From Oceanibium sediminis (GTDB lineage: Bacteria > Pseudomonadota > Alphaproteobacteria > Rhodobacterales > Rhodobacteraceae), in NCBI RefSeq assembly GCF_003265325.1, contig NZ_QGNX01000001.1, forward strand, positions 744,001 to 808,000: a stretch of DNA of 64,000 nt, given 5' to 3'. The notes beneath the pieces were generated by a model. That model worked only from the letters and a program-made list of their open reading frames with translations, searched no databases and was not told the DNA's origin. Below, one piece after another: positions 9,814-18,299 of the stretch (position 1 is its first letter; each line of letters begins with the position of its first letter). The position numbers were made by a program, and so were the translations under genes.

Positions 9814-10593
9814 CTAGGTCCGGTAATCCTCCCACTCGGGCTCGTTCTGGAACACGAAGTCGTAGTAATCGCGCCCCGACAGCGCGCTTGCGGCGGCCTC
9901 GTCCACCACGACCTTGCAGTTCGGGTGCATCTGGATCGCAGAGGCGCTGACCATCGATGTGACGGGGCCTTCGACCGCTTTCGCCACGATCGCGGCCTTG
10001 GCGGGCCCGGTTGCCAGCAGGACGAGTTCCTTCGCATCGAGGATCGTGCCGACGCCCATGGTCAAGGCGCGCTTCGGCACGTTTTCGGGGTTGCCGCCGA
10101 ACATCTCGGCGTTCTGTGCGCGGGTCGTCGGGGTCAGGGACTTGTCCCTGGTGCGGGACATGAAGGACGACAGCGGTTCGTTGAAGCCGATGTGCCCGGC
10201 CTCTCCGATGCCGAGAAGCTGCAAGTCGATCCCCCCGGCGGCGAGAATCGCCTGCTCGTAGGTTTCGGCGGCCTTCTTCAGGTCGCTGGCGCTGCCGTCC
10301 GGGACATGGGTGTTGGCGGGATCGATGTCCACGTGATCGAAAAGATGCGTCTGCATGTAGCTGCGGTAGGAGTTCGGATCGCCCGGCTCCAGGCCGATGT
10401 ATTCGTCAAGGTTGAACGTCCGGCACTGCGCAAGGGACACGCCGCTGGCGACGAGATTGGCGTAGAGCCGCTCCATCGTCCTGCCGGTGGCAAGGCCCAG
10501 GGTCGCGTCGGGCTTTTCCTTCAGCCGCGCGATGATGAGCCGCGCGACAAGGTCCACGGCCTGCTCCGTGCTCGGGCGTATAATGACTTCCAT
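9814..10593 (-). CDS. nagB: glucosamine-6-phosphate deaminase (NagB family)
   Basis: A 259-residue NagB/6-phosphogluconolactonase-fold enzyme, which converts glucosamine 6-phosphate to fructose 6-phosphate and ammonia. Family motifs are TFNLDEYIGLEPGDPNSYR (with the catalytic Asp of LDEY) and GIGEAGHIGFNEP with the catalytic His and Glu. The Asp of the E. coli GNDGH motif (Asp141 from memory) is Ala here; other bacterial NagBs also vary at this site. It is the last gene of the ROK-regulated operon, 31 bp after the ATPase gene. There is no nagA or amino-sugar kinase in the operon, so the true substrate may differ from GlcN6P. Confidence 0.85.
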   Translation of the reverse strand: MEVIIRPSTEQAVDLVARLIIARLKEKPDATLGLATGRTMERLYANLVASGVSLAQCRTFNLDEYIGLEPGDPNSYRSYMQTHLFDHVDIDPANTHVPDGSASDLKKAAETYEQAILAAGGIDLQLLGIGEAGHIGFNEPLSSFMSRTRDKSLTPTTRAQNAEMFGGNPENVPKRALTMGVGTILDAKELVLLATGPAKAAIVAKAVEGPVTSMVSASAIQMHPNCKVVVDEAAASALSGRDYYDFVFQNEPEWEDYRT

Positions 10594-10624
10594 GGCGTCC
10601 CTCTGAAATTCTGTTCCCGGCGCG

Positions 10625-11362
10625 TCAGGTCTGAAGCCCGGTGATCATGGCGATGATCTCGTTCTTGTCGGTCTTTTCGGTTTCGCGCACGCCGATCTGC
10701 TTGCCGCGCCGCAGAACGCAGATGCGGTTGGACAGGCGAAACACCTGGTCAAGGCTGTGGCTCACGATGAGGATGGCGATGTTGCGCTCCCTCAGGGACA
10801 GGACCAGTTCCTCGACCCGGGCGGTTTCCGCGACGCCGAGCGCGGCGGTCGGTTCGTCCAGCAGGATCAGCTTGCTGGCCCAATGGGTCGCGCGGGCGAT
10901 CGCGATCCCCTGGCGCTGACCGCCGGACAGATCGCGGATCGTCGCGCGGGACGAGGGGATGCGCACGTCAAGCTCATCGACCAGCGATTGCGTGTCGTCC
11001 ATCATCTTACGCTTGTCCAGCAGGCCGAACGGCCCCTTCGTCAGCTCACGCCCCAGGAACATGTTCATGTAGACCGGTTGCTGATCCGCAAGGGCAAGGT
11101 CCTGGTACACGACCTCGATCCCCGCTTCGCGCGCGCCGGAGGCATCGGAGAAGCTGGTGTCCTCGCCGTCCAGCCGGATCGAGCCCGAGGTCGGCTTGTA
11201 CACGCCCGAGACGATCTTGATCAGGGTGGACTTGCCCGCGCCGTTGTCTCCGACCAGGGCCACGATCTCGCCCGGATACAGGTCGAGCGAGAAGTTCTCG
11301 ATCGCGACAACGCCGCCGAAGGCCTTGTGAATATCTTTGAGGGCGAGAATTGGCTGTGTCAT
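10625..11362 (-). CDS. CUT2-type sugar ABC transporter ATP-binding protein, single domain
   Basis: A 245-residue ATPase with Walker [13 protein letters not shown], signature LSGGQRQGIAIARA, Walker B LILLDEPTAALGV and SHSLDQV switch. The N-terminus DIHKAFGGVVAIENFSLDLY is like the first half of RbsA/XylG. Ribose-type ATPases usually have two fused domains of about 500 residues; this is a FrcA-like single-domain form that would act as a homodimer. It lies 4 bp after the YhfX-like gene and works with the permease at 12579-13529. Confidence 0.92.
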   Translation of the reverse strand: MTQPILALKDIHKAFGGVVAIENFSLDLYPGEIVALVGDNGAGKSTLIKIVSGVYKPTSGSIRLDGEDTSFSDASGAREAGIEVVYQDLALADQQPVYMNMFLGRELTKGPFGLLDKRKMMDDTQSLVDELDVRIPSSRATIRDLSGGQRQGIAIARATHWASKLILLDEPTAALGVAETARVEELVLSLRERNIAILIVSHSLDQVFRLSNRICVLRRGKQIGVRETEKTDKNEIIAMITGLQT

Positions 11363-11366
11363 GCGA

Positions 11367-12566
11367 TCACCTCAGGTCGGGCCAGGCTTCGCGCTGGCCG
11401 AAAATGTTCTCGATTGTCGTGACGGTGGGGGTGCCGCTGGCGATGCCGGAAATGCCCGCGACATAGGCGCGGGTCACGAAGGCCTGACCCCGGAAGCCGA
11501 AGACGACGCTGTCGCCGGTCTGCGGGCTGGCGGCGCCGGTTGCGTCGATCATCCCGTAGTAGTCGATCGACTCGCGCTTCGGAATCTCGACCGAGCGTGT
11601 GGCCTTCTGCGCCGGATCGCTGCCGACGATGGCCTGAACGTCGTATTCCGGGAAGACCGGATCGATGTATAGCCCGCCACCAAAGCAATACGCCTTGTCG
11701 GCATGTCTGTGGGAAACCTCGGTCAGGTACAGGACGGCGGGGCGTTCGGGCAGATCCTCCACCGCGTGAAGCGGCGTGGTGCCGTGCAGGCCGTTGCCGG
11801 GCTCGCACTGGGTCGCGCCTGCCTCTGCCAGGGCGGGCAGCACGGCGGATGACGTGGTGCCGGGGGCGTTGATCTCGATCCCCGTCCGTCCCGCCCTGGC
11901 CAGCGCCTCGGCGGCCCTGTTCAGGGTCGAAAGGTTCGGCGTCGGTTTGACCTTGCGGGTTTCCTGGTCGAACAGAAGTGCGGGAAAGGTCGTGATCCCG
12001 GCGAAATGCGCGCCGTCGCGGGCGTCCATCCTGTCGGCGACATCGACGATCGTGTCCGCGTCGAACCCGCCCTCATGCCCGCGATAGAAGGTGTCCCCCG
12101 CCGTCTGGATGCGGGCCAGCAGGGCCTGGTCCCGCCCGGCGCGATGCGCCGCCTGCGCGGCTTCGTCTGCCTTGTCGTCGCTGAACACGGTCCAGTAGTC
12201 GGGCTTCAGGTACCCGGCGGCCAGGTCGGCTTCCCCCCTTGGCACCTGCACGAGATGCCCGAGGTGCCCGACGTTCAGACCGGCGCGATGGCAGGCCACG
12301 GCGCAGGCGATGTCCACGGCGACGCAGCGCTCGATCCCGCCGCGCATGACCGCCTGGCAGAAGCCTGAATGCCGCCCGACCTGCTTGGTCATGGCGAAGG
12401 TCTTCAGCCCGAGGGAACTGGCCTTCTCGGTAAATATGCGTGCGTTGTCCTCGACGGTATCAAGGTCGAGCACGTAGCAGTTCGCCGGCAGCTTTCCGTC
12501 CTGGTGCAGGGCGATGGCCGCTTCGACAAGCGCCGGATTGCGCCGGGTGAGCAGGTCTAGAAACAT
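11367..12566 (-). CDS. yhfX: YhfX-like PLP-dependent enzyme (alanine-racemase-type barrel)
   Basis: A 399-residue fold-type III PLP protein. It resembles, from memory, E. coli YhfX: a start MFLDLLTRRNPALV, then FAMTKQVGRH where Lys61 is the likely PLP Schiff-base lysine, VGHLGHLVQVP, GITTFPALLFD, and GATQCEPGNGLHGT. YhfX has no established reaction; racemase or decarboxylase activity is only inferred from the fold. It is embedded between the permease (12-bp gap) and the ATPase (4-bp gap) of a sugar-type importer, so it probably acts on the imported compound. It is cytoplasmic, with no signal peptide. Confidence 0.82.
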   Translation of the reverse strand: MFLDLLTRRNPALVEAAIALHQDGKLPANCYVLDLDTVEDNARIFTEKASSLGLKTFAMTKQVGRHSGFCQAVMRGGIERCVAVDIACAVACHRAGLNVGHLGHLVQVPRGEADLAAGYLKPDYWTVFSDDKADEAAQAAHRAGRDQALLARIQTAGDTFYRGHEGGFDADTIVDVADRMDARDGAHFAGITTFPALLFDQETRKVKPTPNLSTLNRAAEALARAGRTGIEINAPGTTSSAVLPALAEAGATQCEPGNGLHGTTPLHAVEDLPERPAVLYLTEVSHRHADKAYCFGGGLYIDPVFPEYDVQAIVGSDPAQKATRSVEIPKRESIDYYGMIDATGAASPQTGDSVVFGFRGQAFVTRAYVAGISGIASGTPTVTTIENIFGQREAWPDLR

Positions 12567-12578
12567 GAGGGTCCTCCT

Positions 12579-13529
12579 TCAGCGTGAGGTGTCGCGCAGC
12601 GAAGCCGCCACGGCGATCAGGATGATGAGGCCACGGACGATCATCTGGTCGGACACTTGAAGCCCCATCAGGATCAGCCCGTTGTTCAGCATGCCCATCA
12701 GAAGCGAGCCGATGAGCGCCCCGATGATCGACCCCTTGCCGCCGTTCAGGGCGGTGCCGCCGACGATGACGGCGGCGATCACGATCATCAGGTCGCTCTC
12801 ACCCAGGGTATATTTCGCGGCCTGAAGACGACCGGCGTAAAGCAGCCCGGCAAGACCCGCGCAACCGCCGCAGATCGTCAGCACCAGGAAGCGGACGCGC
12901 GGCACCTTGATGCCGGACACCTGTGCTGCCCGCGCATTGTCCCCGGTGGCGAGGACATGCGCCCCGAACCGGGTGTGGCGATAGACGACATGACCGACGG
13001 CCACGCCGATGATCGTCCACCAGACGAGCGACGGAATGCCGAGCAGCTCGCCCGAGCCGAAGAACCCGGTGAAGGCGCTGTTCGTCACGGGGATCGAGCG
13101 CAGGTCGGTCATGGTCCTTGCGACACCGGCAAACAGCCCCAGCGTGGCAAGCGTGACCAGGAACGACGGCAGCCGCAGCCAGGCAACGAGGATGCCGTTG
13201 AAAGCCCCGATGGCCAGCCCGGCGCCAAGCCCGGCCAGGATGGCAAGCGGCATCGGCAGGATCTGCATCACAACCGCCGCCGACAGCGCCGAGACGGCCA
13301 CGGCGGAGCCGAAGGAAAGATCGATCTCACCCGCCGACAGCGCGAATACCAGCCCGATGGCCATGATCGTGGCCGGTGCGGTTTGCAGGATGATGTTCGT
13401 CAGGTTCCGGGTCGAGGTGAACCCGGCATCATGGAGCGTAACCGCGAAAAACAGAAAGATCGCGATGAAGCCAAGATAGACGATGTAGTTTTGCAGCTCG
13501 TACTTGCGGAAAATAGCGGTTGGCGACAT
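12579..13529 (-). CDS. CUT2-type sugar ABC transporter permease
   Basis: A 316-residue permease of the RbsC/XylH/FrcC family with about 8-10 hydrophobic helices. Diagnostic segments are ALSAGEIDLSFGSAVAVSAL and AAVIVGGTALNGGKGS, which match the GGIDLSVG and GGTSLxGGxG signatures of ribose-type permeases. It is the only permease in the operon, so it presumably dimerises. It follows the second binding-protein gene after a hairpin and precedes the YhfX-like gene. Confidence 0.92.
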   Translation of the reverse strand: MSPTAIFRKYELQNYIVYLGFIAIFLFFAVTLHDAGFTSTRNLTNIILQTAPATIMAIGLVFALSAGEIDLSFGSAVAVSALSAAVVMQILPMPLAILAGLGAGLAIGAFNGILVAWLRLPSFLVTLATLGLFAGVARTMTDLRSIPVTNSAFTGFFGSGELLGIPSLVWWTIIGVAVGHVVYRHTRFGAHVLATGDNARAAQVSGIKVPRVRFLVLTICGGCAGLAGLLYAGRLQAAKYTLGESDLMIVIAAVIVGGTALNGGKGSIIGALIGSLLMGMLNNGLILMGLQVSDQMIVRGLIILIAVAASLRDTSR

Positions 13530-13552
13530 CGTTTTTACCCTGTTTTTGAAGT

Positions 13553-13585
13553 GCCGGGGCCGGTTTTTGGTCTGCCGGCCCCGGC
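13553..13585 (-). terminator. 11-bp perfect inverted repeat between binding-protein and permease genes
   Basis: Arms GCCGGGGCCGG (13553-13563) and CCGGCCCCGGC (13575-13585), loop of 11 bases. It is a likely 3'-end stabiliser or attenuator for the upstream binding-protein mRNA. Confidence 0.65.
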
Positions 13586-13595
13586 AACGCGCGTC

Positions 13596-14654
13596 TTATT
13601 TCTTGGTCAGGCTTTCGGGGGCGTCCATGTTCATGGCGGCATTCCAGACCTCAGCGATATTCCCGGGGCCGACGGAAAGCGCATCGACTACCAGGAAAGG
13701 CTCCACGGACTGCCCCAGAAGGCTGGCCGCCGCGGCGCGGGCCGCCGTTACCCCGATGCCATAGGCCTCGTCTGCGATGATTGCGGCCATGTTCCCACCG
13801 TTCACGAGGTCAAGCGCCGCCGGTTCGCTCAGGTCGATGGTCACGACCTTCGTGTCGGTGTTGCCCTGCTGGCGCAGGACGGAAAGCACGCCCAAGGCCG
13901 GCTCGGCCCAGGGGGTATAGATGCCGTCGAGGTCCGGGTTCCTTGCCAGCATGGCCCTGGCGATATCTTCCGCGTTGGCGGGATCGGTCATTCCCGCTTC
14001 GGCGACGATCTCGATATCGGGGTACTCGTTCTCGATAGTCCACTTGAACGCGCCATCGCGCTGGTTGGTGACCGGGAAATCGGCGTCATGAAAGATGTAG
14101 CCGACGGTTCCGGCGCCGCCCATGGCGTCCGCCAGGGCGATGGCCGCCCGGTTCCCGATCTGGAAGAGGTCAGCGGAAACGACCGAAACGTAATCCGTGC
14201 CATGGTCGAAGCCCTGGACGGCGTTGTCGATGAAGACCAGCTTCACGCCTGCATCGCGGGCAATGCCATACACGTTCGCGGCTGTCGGCGGATCGATGGG
14301 CAGCGAGATGATGATCGAAGGATCACGCGCCATCACCGTCTCGACATCGCTCTTCTGGCGGCTGGGATCGAATGCGGCGTTTGTTTCCGCAATCACCTCG
14401 ATGCCCAATCTCTCGAACTCGTCCTTAGCGCCGCGCGCAACCGCGTTCGACCAATCGTACTGTTCGTGCCAGACAAGCGCGGCCGTATAGCCGCCCGTCG
14501 CGACCTCGCTCACCTGGGCCTCGGTCAGGGTCAGGGTTGCTGCGGGGGTCGGGGTTTCGCCATTGGGGCCAACGGTTTCCGGGCGCTCCCCGGCGAATGC
14601 CGGGGTTGTGCTCAGGAAGGCAGCCGCGAGGGCCGTTGAAAAAGGAATGTTCAT
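13596..14654 (-). CDS. sugar-type ABC transporter substrate-binding protein (second of a tandem pair)
   Basis: A 352-residue periplasmic-binding-protein (peripla_BP_4/RbsB-like) with signal peptide ending near STTPAFAG. Its mature protein is a clear paralog of the neighbouring 14718-15770 product. Shared blocks include TVGPNGETPTP, the VTNQRDGAFKWTIENEYPD region (compare VTNQRDNAFKTTIENDYPD), IDLSEPAALDLVNGGN and ADEAYGIG. The two genes are 63 bp apart and separated by a hairpin. Duplication with divergence suggests two related ligands share one permease and ATPase. Confidence 0.92.
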   Translation of the reverse strand: MNIPFSTALAAAFLSTTPAFAGERPETVGPNGETPTPAATLTLTEAQVSEVATGGYTAALVWHEQYDWSNAVARGAKDEFERLGIEVIAETNAAFDPSRQKSDVETVMARDPSIIISLPIDPPTAANVYGIARDAGVKLVFIDNAVQGFDHGTDYVSVVSADLFQIGNRAAIALADAMGGAGTVGYIFHDADFPVTNQRDGAFKWTIENEYPDIEIVAEAGMTDPANAEDIARAMLARNPDLDGIYTPWAEPALGVLSVLRQQGNTDTKVVTIDLSEPAALDLVNGGNMAAIIADEAYGIGVTAARAAAASLLGQSVEPFLVVDALSVGPGNIAEVWNAAMNMDAPESLTKK

Positions 14655-14678
14655 CCTGGATCTCCTTGAGGGGGGCGG

Positions 14679-14710
14679 ATTGCGAACGGCAACGGGGCGC
14701 CGTTCGCAAT
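14679..14710 (-). terminator. 12-bp perfect inverted repeat between the two tandem binding-protein genes
   Basis: Arms ATTGCGAACGGC (14679-14690) and GCCGTTCGCAAT (14699-14710), 8-base loop. There is no U-tract. Candidate attenuator or RNA stabiliser. Confidence 0.68.
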
Positions 14711-14717
14711 GGCTTCG

Positions 14718-15770
14718 TCAGTTGCCGGTGACGCTTGCGGGCGCCGCGATGTTCAGCGACTGCATCCAGCCCTCGGCCACGTTGTCCGCCGTTACGGTGA
14801 TCGCGGGGGCGACCACGAAGGGCGGCGTTTCCTCACCGGCAAGCTGGCGTGCGCCGGCGGCGGCCATGGCGCGGCCCAGTTCATAGGCTTCGTCCGCGAC
14901 CATCGCGACGACATTGCCGCCGTTGACCATGTCCAGCGCGATCGGCTCGCTAAGGTCGAGGGTCACGATCTTCGTCGTGCTGTTCCCGTTCGCGCGCAGC
15001 GCGGCCAGCACGCCCTCGGCGGGGCCGGCCCATGTGACGTAAATGCCCGACAGGTCGGGATTGCGCAGCAGCATGGCGTTGGCGATCTCTTCGGCGCGCG
15101 CCGGATCGCTGATTCCTGCCTCGGCGACGATCTCGATATCCGGGTAGTCGTTCTCGATCGTGGTCTTGAAGGCGTTGTCGCGCTGGTTGGTCACGTAGTA
15201 CTCGGCGTCGTGGAAGATCCAGCCGACGGTGCCTTCGTTCCCGATCGAGGCCGCAAGGGCGTCGGCGGCCTGCTTGCCCATCTCGAACAGATCGTCGGTG
15301 ACGATCGCGGCATAGTCCTGCGGGTGCTGAAAGCCCGACGGCAGGTTCGACAGGAAGACGAGCGCGATCCCCTCTTCCCGTGCCTCGGCGAAGGCGGCGG
15401 CGGAGGTAACCGGATCGAGCGGCAGCGACAGGATGATGTCCGGCGAGCGGGCGAGCGCGGTTTCGATGTCGCTGCGCTGCTTGGCGGCGTCGAAGGCGGC
15501 GGAGGTGGTCGTCACCACCTCGATGCCGAGGCGCTCGAACTCGTCGGTGGCCCCGGCGGTCACGGCGTTTACGAAGTCCGACTGGTCGTGCCACAGCAGC
15601 GCCGCGGTATGGCCCTGGCCCTGAAGGCTGGCTGCCAGGTCGTCCGAAACGGTGACTTCGGAGGACGGTGTCGCGGTTTCCCCTTGCGGACCCACCGTCT
15701 GGGCCAGCGCGGCCCCCATGGAAAGGGCAAGGGCGGCGGTGCCGATGGTAAGTGTCTGGTAAAGTTTCAT
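14718..15770 (-). CDS. sugar-type ABC transporter substrate-binding protein (first of a tandem pair)
   Basis: About 350 residues. The signal peptide MKLYQTLTIGTAALALSMGAALAQ fixes the start at 15770; the open frame extends much further upstream but over the M20 gene. RbsB-like fold with ligand-loop segments LLWHDQSDFVNAV, LSLPLDPVTSAAA and TLDLSEPIALDMVNGGN. It is a paralog of the 13596-14654 product, directly downstream of the M20 hydrolase gene (20 bp gap). Confidence 0.92.
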   Translation of the reverse strand: MKLYQTLTIGTAALALSMGAALAQTVGPQGETATPSSEVTVSDDLAASLQGQGHTAALLWHDQSDFVNAVTAGATDEFERLGIEVVTTTSAAFDAAKQRSDIETALARSPDIILSLPLDPVTSAAAFAEAREEGIALVFLSNLPSGFQHPQDYAAIVTDDLFEMGKQAADALAASIGNEGTVGWIFHDAEYYVTNQRDNAFKTTIENDYPDIEIVAEAGISDPARAEEIANAMLLRNPDLSGIYVTWAGPAEGVLAALRANGNSTTKIVTLDLSEPIALDMVNGGNVVAMVADEAYELGRAMAAAGARQLAGEETPPFVVAPAITVTADNVAEGWMQSLNIAAPASVTGN

Positions 15771-15790
15771 GGTTCTTACTCCCTGTTTGA

Positions 15791-17053
15791 TTATGAAGTT
15801 TCTGGTGTTCCGCAGTAGGCCACGATGAACCGCGCATAGGCGCGGATCGCGGCGAGGTATTCGTCGATTGCCAGGTGTTCCTGGGACGTGTGACAGCAGG
15901 CGATATCCCCCGGCGCGCAGTAGACCGTGGGCACGCCGAGCCGGTTGATCAGGAACGAGCTTTCCGACCAGAAGGGCGCGCCCCCGGTCCGGCCCCGTTC
16001 GGGGGCGACGCTGGATACGGCGGCCTTCAGCGCGGCAACCTCGGGCAGGTCGGTCGGGATTTCCGCCGGTGTGCCGCCAAACGCGTGGTCGCGCCCGGCG
16101 GGGTAGGTGATCTCTATCCCGATCCCGTCCTCGACGGGGTTGGAGCGCACCGCCGCCTCGAACGCCGCCACCGCGTCGTCCAGGCTGTCCCCGGGCCGAA
16201 GCGAGCCGATGACCGAAAAGCGGCATTCGCCCGGTACGGCGATGTATCCGCCACCCTCCAGCCCCGTCACGAGGACCGAGGACGGGCCCGTCAGCGGGTG
16301 CGGCGTCAGCGACTGCCGCGCTTCGGCGTGGTTCCAGACAGAGGCGAGGATGGCGTGGGTGGCTTTCAGCGCATCGACGCCCAGGTCGGGCCGGCCGAAA
16401 TAGGCGGAGCGGCCGGTAACCTTCACATCGGCGATAAAGAAGCCGATCTGCGCGGTATAGACGGACAGGCTGGTCGGCTCGACGTAGATGGCGAAGTCGG
16501 GCCGGGCGATCAGCTTTGATTGCACCTTGTCGGTCCAATGGGCGACGCCGGCGCTGATGCCACTACCCTCTTCGCCGCTTTCCTCGTCGCCGACGAAGGC
16601 AAAGGCCACGTCCCCCGCCAGTTCGATGCCCGCATCGTCCAGCAGGTCGAGGGCGGCAAGCGCCGCGCAGATGCCGCCCTTGAGGTCGGTCACGCCGCGC
16701 CCCCAGATCGCGCCATCCACCTCGGCGGCACCGAAGGGGTCCTCACGCTCGGTTCCCTGCCAGTGCTCGCGCCACCCGTCGACATGGACAGTGTCCGTAT
16801 GGCCGATGAACTGAAGCCGCTTGCCCCGGCCATTGCCGCTGCGTGCGCGCCAGATATTCGGGCGGCCCGGCAGGAACTCCTCGGTTTCGGGGGAAAGACC
16901 GCGCTTGTGCATCTCGTCGGACAGGAAGGCGACGAAATTGGCCTCCTGCCCGGTGATGCTGTTGCGCGCGATGGCGCCCTTCAGCAGGACCAGCGCCTTC
17001 TTCCTGTCCAGCGCCGCATCGAGACGGCTTTCGAGCTGCGCGTTCATGGTCAT
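15791..17053 (-). CDS. M20 family metallohydrolase (ArgE/DapE/aminoacylase-like)
   Basis: About 420 residues. Zn-ligand motifs of the M20 family are visible: GHTDTVHVDGW, WGRGVTDLKGG (bridging Asp), DEESGEEGSG (catalytic and metal Glu), YVEPTS, and a C-terminal CCHTSQEHLAIDEY His. The start at 17053 is chosen because its ATG overlaps the ROK stop in an ATGA. Members remove acyl groups or amino acids from N-acylated substrates. Its position behind a ROK regulator and ahead of two sugar-type binding proteins suggests it deacylates the imported compound. It has no signal peptide and is cytoplasmic. The substrate is unknown. Confidence 0.88.
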   Translation of the reverse strand: MTMNAQLESRLDAALDRKKALVLLKGAIARNSITGQEANFVAFLSDEMHKRGLSPETEEFLPGRPNIWRARSGNGRGKRLQFIGHTDTVHVDGWREHWQGTEREDPFGAAEVDGAIWGRGVTDLKGGICAALAALDLLDDAGIELAGDVAFAFVGDEESGEEGSGISAGVAHWTDKVQSKLIARPDFAIYVEPTSLSVYTAQIGFFIADVKVTGRSAYFGRPDLGVDALKATHAILASVWNHAEARQSLTPHPLTGPSSVLVTGLEGGGYIAVPGECRFSVIGSLRPGDSLDDAVAAFEAAVRSNPVEDGIGIEITYPAGRDHAFGGTPAEIPTDLPEVAALKAAVSSVAPERGRTGGAPFWSESSFLINRLGVPTVYCAPGDIACCHTSQEHLAIDEYLAAIRAYARFIVAYCGTPETS

Positions 17054-18261
17054 GCCACGCCCTTCCATGCCGGTGCGAACAGTTGGGGCAACGCGATTTC
17101 CACGTTGTTCAGCCCGGCCGCGAAGATCGAGTGATGCAGGTGCGAAAGCCCCACGGCGGCCCCCCCGACAAGGGCGGCATGATCGCCGAGGGACGAGCGC
17201 CGGATATCGATGGCGTTCGGAAAGCACGCGGAGAGCGCGGCCTCCACCCGTTCGAGCAGTTCCGCCCTTTGTCCGATCGACCCACCCAGGACGACCATCG
17301 ACGGATCGACGACCGCGCCGATCGTCGCGATCATCCGCGCCACCAGCCGTGCCGTTTCCTCCAGGACGGTAAGGGCATCCTCGTCACCGGAAAGGGCCAG
17401 GTCGAACAGGGTTTTCACATCGGTTTTCTTGCCGGACAGTTCCGCATAGCGGTTGACCATCCCGATGGAGCCAGCCTGACGCTCCAACGCGCCGGTCCTG
17501 AGGGAGTTGGGGTCGAACGGGTCCGCGCCGAAGGGCAGGAAGCCAAGCTCCCCCGCCGCGCCGATGGAGCCGCGAATGATCTGGCCGCCCACGATGATCC
17601 CGGCCCCGATCCCCGTGCCGAGCGAGACGAAGGCCATGTTGTCGACATCGGAAGCGCAACCGCTCCACTGCTCGCCGATGGCGGCAAGGTTCACGTCGTT
17701 TTCCACCTGGACGCCAAAGCCGAGCGCGGCCTCCACGGCCCCGGCGAAGTCCATGTCGGCGATCCCGCTGATGTTCGGCGCCATCCTGACGGAGCCGTCG
17801 TTCCGGTCCGGCACGCCGGGAACGCCAATCGTGGCGAACATGACCCTGGCCCAGTCGACGCCCGCGTCCTCGGCGGCGCGTCGGCACAGCGTGCCGATCT
17901 GCGCGACGACCTTCGCGCCGCCTTCTGCATCGGTCGGCTCGGTCAGCTCGGCCACGACGCGGCAGCTGAGGTCGATGATGGCCGCCCGCACCTTCGTACC
18001 GCCCAGGTCCACGCCACAAACGAAAGCAGCATCGGGCACCAGCTCATAGGTCGTGGCCGAGCGCCCGACGTGCCCCGCGGTCCGGCCGGTTTCCCTGATC
18101 CAGCCTTCCGCTTCCAGGTCGGAAACGATCTCGGACACCGTCTGCTTTGACAGGCCAACCTGCTTGGAAAGGCTCGCCCTGGAGACGGGTCCCTCGGACG
18201 TGATTGCCTGGATAATCGCTGAACGCGAGAATTGCCGGGAAAGATTTCGTGAACCGATCAT
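17050..18261 (-). CDS. ROK family transcriptional regulator (NagC/XylR type)
   Basis: A 403-residue protein with an N-terminal winged helix-turn-helix (about 8-70; GPVSRASLSKQVGLSKQTVS) fused to a ROK sugar-kinase-like domain (CGVDLGGTKVRAAI, then VENDVNLAAIGE and GTGIGAGIIVGG). The cysteine-rich zinc motif usual in ROK kinases is absent. It heads the operon through an ATGA overlap with the M20 gene. A perfect operator-like inverted repeat spans its own -10 box 12 bp upstream of the ATG, so autorepression and inducer relief by a sugar-like ligand are likely. Confidence 0.92.
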   Translation of the reverse strand: MIGSRNLSRQFSRSAIIQAITSEGPVSRASLSKQVGLSKQTVSEIVSDLEAEGWIRETGRTAGHVGRSATTYELVPDAAFVCGVDLGGTKVRAAIIDLSCRVVAELTEPTDAEGGAKVVAQIGTLCRRAAEDAGVDWARVMFATIGVPGVPDRNDGSVRMAPNISGIADMDFAGAVEAALGFGVQVENDVNLAAIGEQWSGCASDVDNMAFVSLGTGIGAGIIVGGQIIRGSIGAAGELGFLPFGADPFDPNSLRTGALERQAGSIGMVNRYAELSGKKTDVKTLFDLALSGDEDALTVLEETARLVARMIATIGAVVDPSMVVLGGSIGQRAELLERVEAALSACFPNAIDIRRSSLGDHAALVGGAAVGLSHLHHSIFAAGLNNVEIALPQLFAPAWKGVA

Positions 18262-18272
18262 ATCGCCATCCT

Positions 18273-18299
18273 ATTAGTTCGGTAATAGAACGAACTAAT
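18273..18299. promoter_or_regulatory. ROK operator, 9-bp perfect inverted repeat
   Basis: ATTAGTTCG (18273-18281), 9-base spacer, CGAACTAAT (18291-18299). The half-site TTAGTT/AACTAA resembles those known for ROK-family XylR/NagC-like regulators. It encloses the -10 box of the ROK promoter. Confidence 0.82.

Noticed and set aside
12657-14639. 660-codon plus-strand frame opposite the permease and binding-protein genes
   Set aside because: It spans two real genes and their intergenic hairpin on the other strand and resembles no protein.
14718-16538. Reading the first tandem binding protein as a 606-residue fusion
   Set aside because: The upstream part lies over the M20 gene in another frame; an internal Met begins a perfect signal peptide.
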